Source: Methylococcaceae bacterium (GTDB taxonomy: Bacteria > Pseudomonadota > Gammaproteobacteria > Methylococcales > UBA1147). Taken from it: DNA of 15,083 nt. Position numbers and translations under genes: made by a program. Below, in pieces: positions 14,560 to 15,083 of this stretch. Each line of letters starts with the position of its first letter. Position 1 is the first letter of the stretch. Below the pieces are notes generated by a model. The model was not told the DNA's origin. It made no database searches and saw only the letters and a list, made by a program, of their open reading frames with translations. The stretch is from assembly GCA_022616595.1 (NCBI GenBank), contig JAKEEL010000083.1:1-15083 (forward strand), read 5' to 3'.

Positions 14560-15083
14560 TCAAACCAGAGCAAAAAAGACCAGCACGATGTCGATGAATT
14601 TAATTAGAGCAAAAGGAACTATTATACCCCCTATTCCATATATGATCAAATTATTCCTCAACAGCCTGGCGGCGCCGATCGGACGGTACGCGACCCCCTT
14701 CAGAGCCAGCGGAATCAGCAGCACGATAATCAGTGCGTTGAAGATCACGGCGGACAGAATCGCGCTGGACGGACTCGCGAGCCCCATCATATTCAGCGCG
14801 CCCAACGCGGGATAGGTGCCGGAAAACGCGGCGGGAATGATGGCAAAATATTTCGCCAGGTCGTTGGCGATACTGAAAGTCGTGAGCGCACCCCGGGTCA
14901 TCAGCATCTGCTTACCGGTTTCGACGATTTCGATCAGTTTGGTGGGATTGGAGTCGAGATCGACCATGTTGCCGGCTTCCTTGGCCGCCTGGGTGCCGCT
15001 GTTCATGGCAACCGCCACATCGGCTTGAGCCAGGGCCGGGGCGTCGTTGGTACCGTCTCCGGTCATGGCCACCAGACAACCCC
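14560..15083 (-). CDS. kdpB: KdpB, potassium-transporting P-type ATPase subunit B (partial, C-terminal part)
   Basis: About 174 codons are present; the gene continues beyond the right edge, so the phosphorylation motif DKTGT is not visible. The hinge motif AMTGDGTNDAPALAQADVAV and the KdpB-specific NSGTQAAKEAGNMVDLDSNP, then TKLIEIVETGKQMLMTRGAL, are clear, as are ANDLAKYFAIIPAAF and the terminal membrane helices (LSAVIFNALIIVLLIPLALK and NNLIIYGIGGIIVPFALIKF). It hydrolyses ATP to drive K+ uptake through KdpA. The stop at 14560 is followed at once by kdpC in the normal kdpABC order. Confidence 0.97.
   Translation of the reverse strand, partial: GCLVAMTGDGTNDAPALAQADVAVAMNSGTQAAKEAGNMVDLDSNPTKLIEIVETGKQMLMTRGALTTFSIANDLAKYFAIIPAAFSGTYPALGALNMMGLASPSSAILSAVIFNALIIVLLIPLALKGVAYRPIGAARLLRNNLIIYGIGGIIVPFALIKFIDIVLVFFALV

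Overview
The window looks like chromosomal DNA of a proteobacterium, most likely a gammaproteobacterium. The gene families (KdpBCDE, FadD, Pcm, TraR/DksA-type zinc finger, DUF192, OmpR/HprR-type regulator with a matching operator) and the Shine-Dalgarno-led starts fit this, but no marker gene fixes the genus. No IS element, CRISPR array, tRNA or rRNA was seen.

Left part (1-1914): the first gene, on the minus strand and cut by the window edge, is an RsbW-like anti-sigma/serine-kinase ATPase that appears fused to a cyclic-nucleotide-binding domain. Upstream lies a 59-codon orphan gene with a good ribosome binding site, an AT-rich leader with a perfect inverted repeat, and two intrinsic terminators in tandem. 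A further ~390 bases downstream of fadD hold no intact gene, only a coding-like relic.

Middle part (1915-6041): an OmpR-family response regulator, a membrane histidine kinase and a long-chain acyl-CoA ligase form a tight minus-strand operon. Divergent from it is a short plus-strand unit: a CATTAC-N6-GTAATG operator placed at the -35 of a promoter, a 32-codon ORF led by GGAGGT and containing a 13-bp hairpin, and a strong intrinsic terminator. I read this as a two-component system with its own small output RNA or peptide. It is the most novel-looking item here.

Next (6129-10407): a class III nucleotide cyclase fused to an FHA domain with a DUF192 exported protein directly after it (minus strand), then plus-strand genes for protein-L-isoaspartate methyltransferase, a TraR/DksA-family zinc-finger protein and a NYN nuclease with a C-terminal LOTUS/OST-HTH domain.

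Right part (10492-15083): the minus-strand kdp potassium-transport locus, entered in the last quarter of kdpB and followed by kdpC, kdpD and kdpE with short overlaps or gaps. A stem-loop separates kdpE from the convergent NYN gene.

Taken together the window is rich in signalling: two complete two-component systems, a cyclase/FHA protein, an anti-sigma/CNB protein and a DksA-like transcription modulator, mixed with protein repair and RNA metabolism genes.
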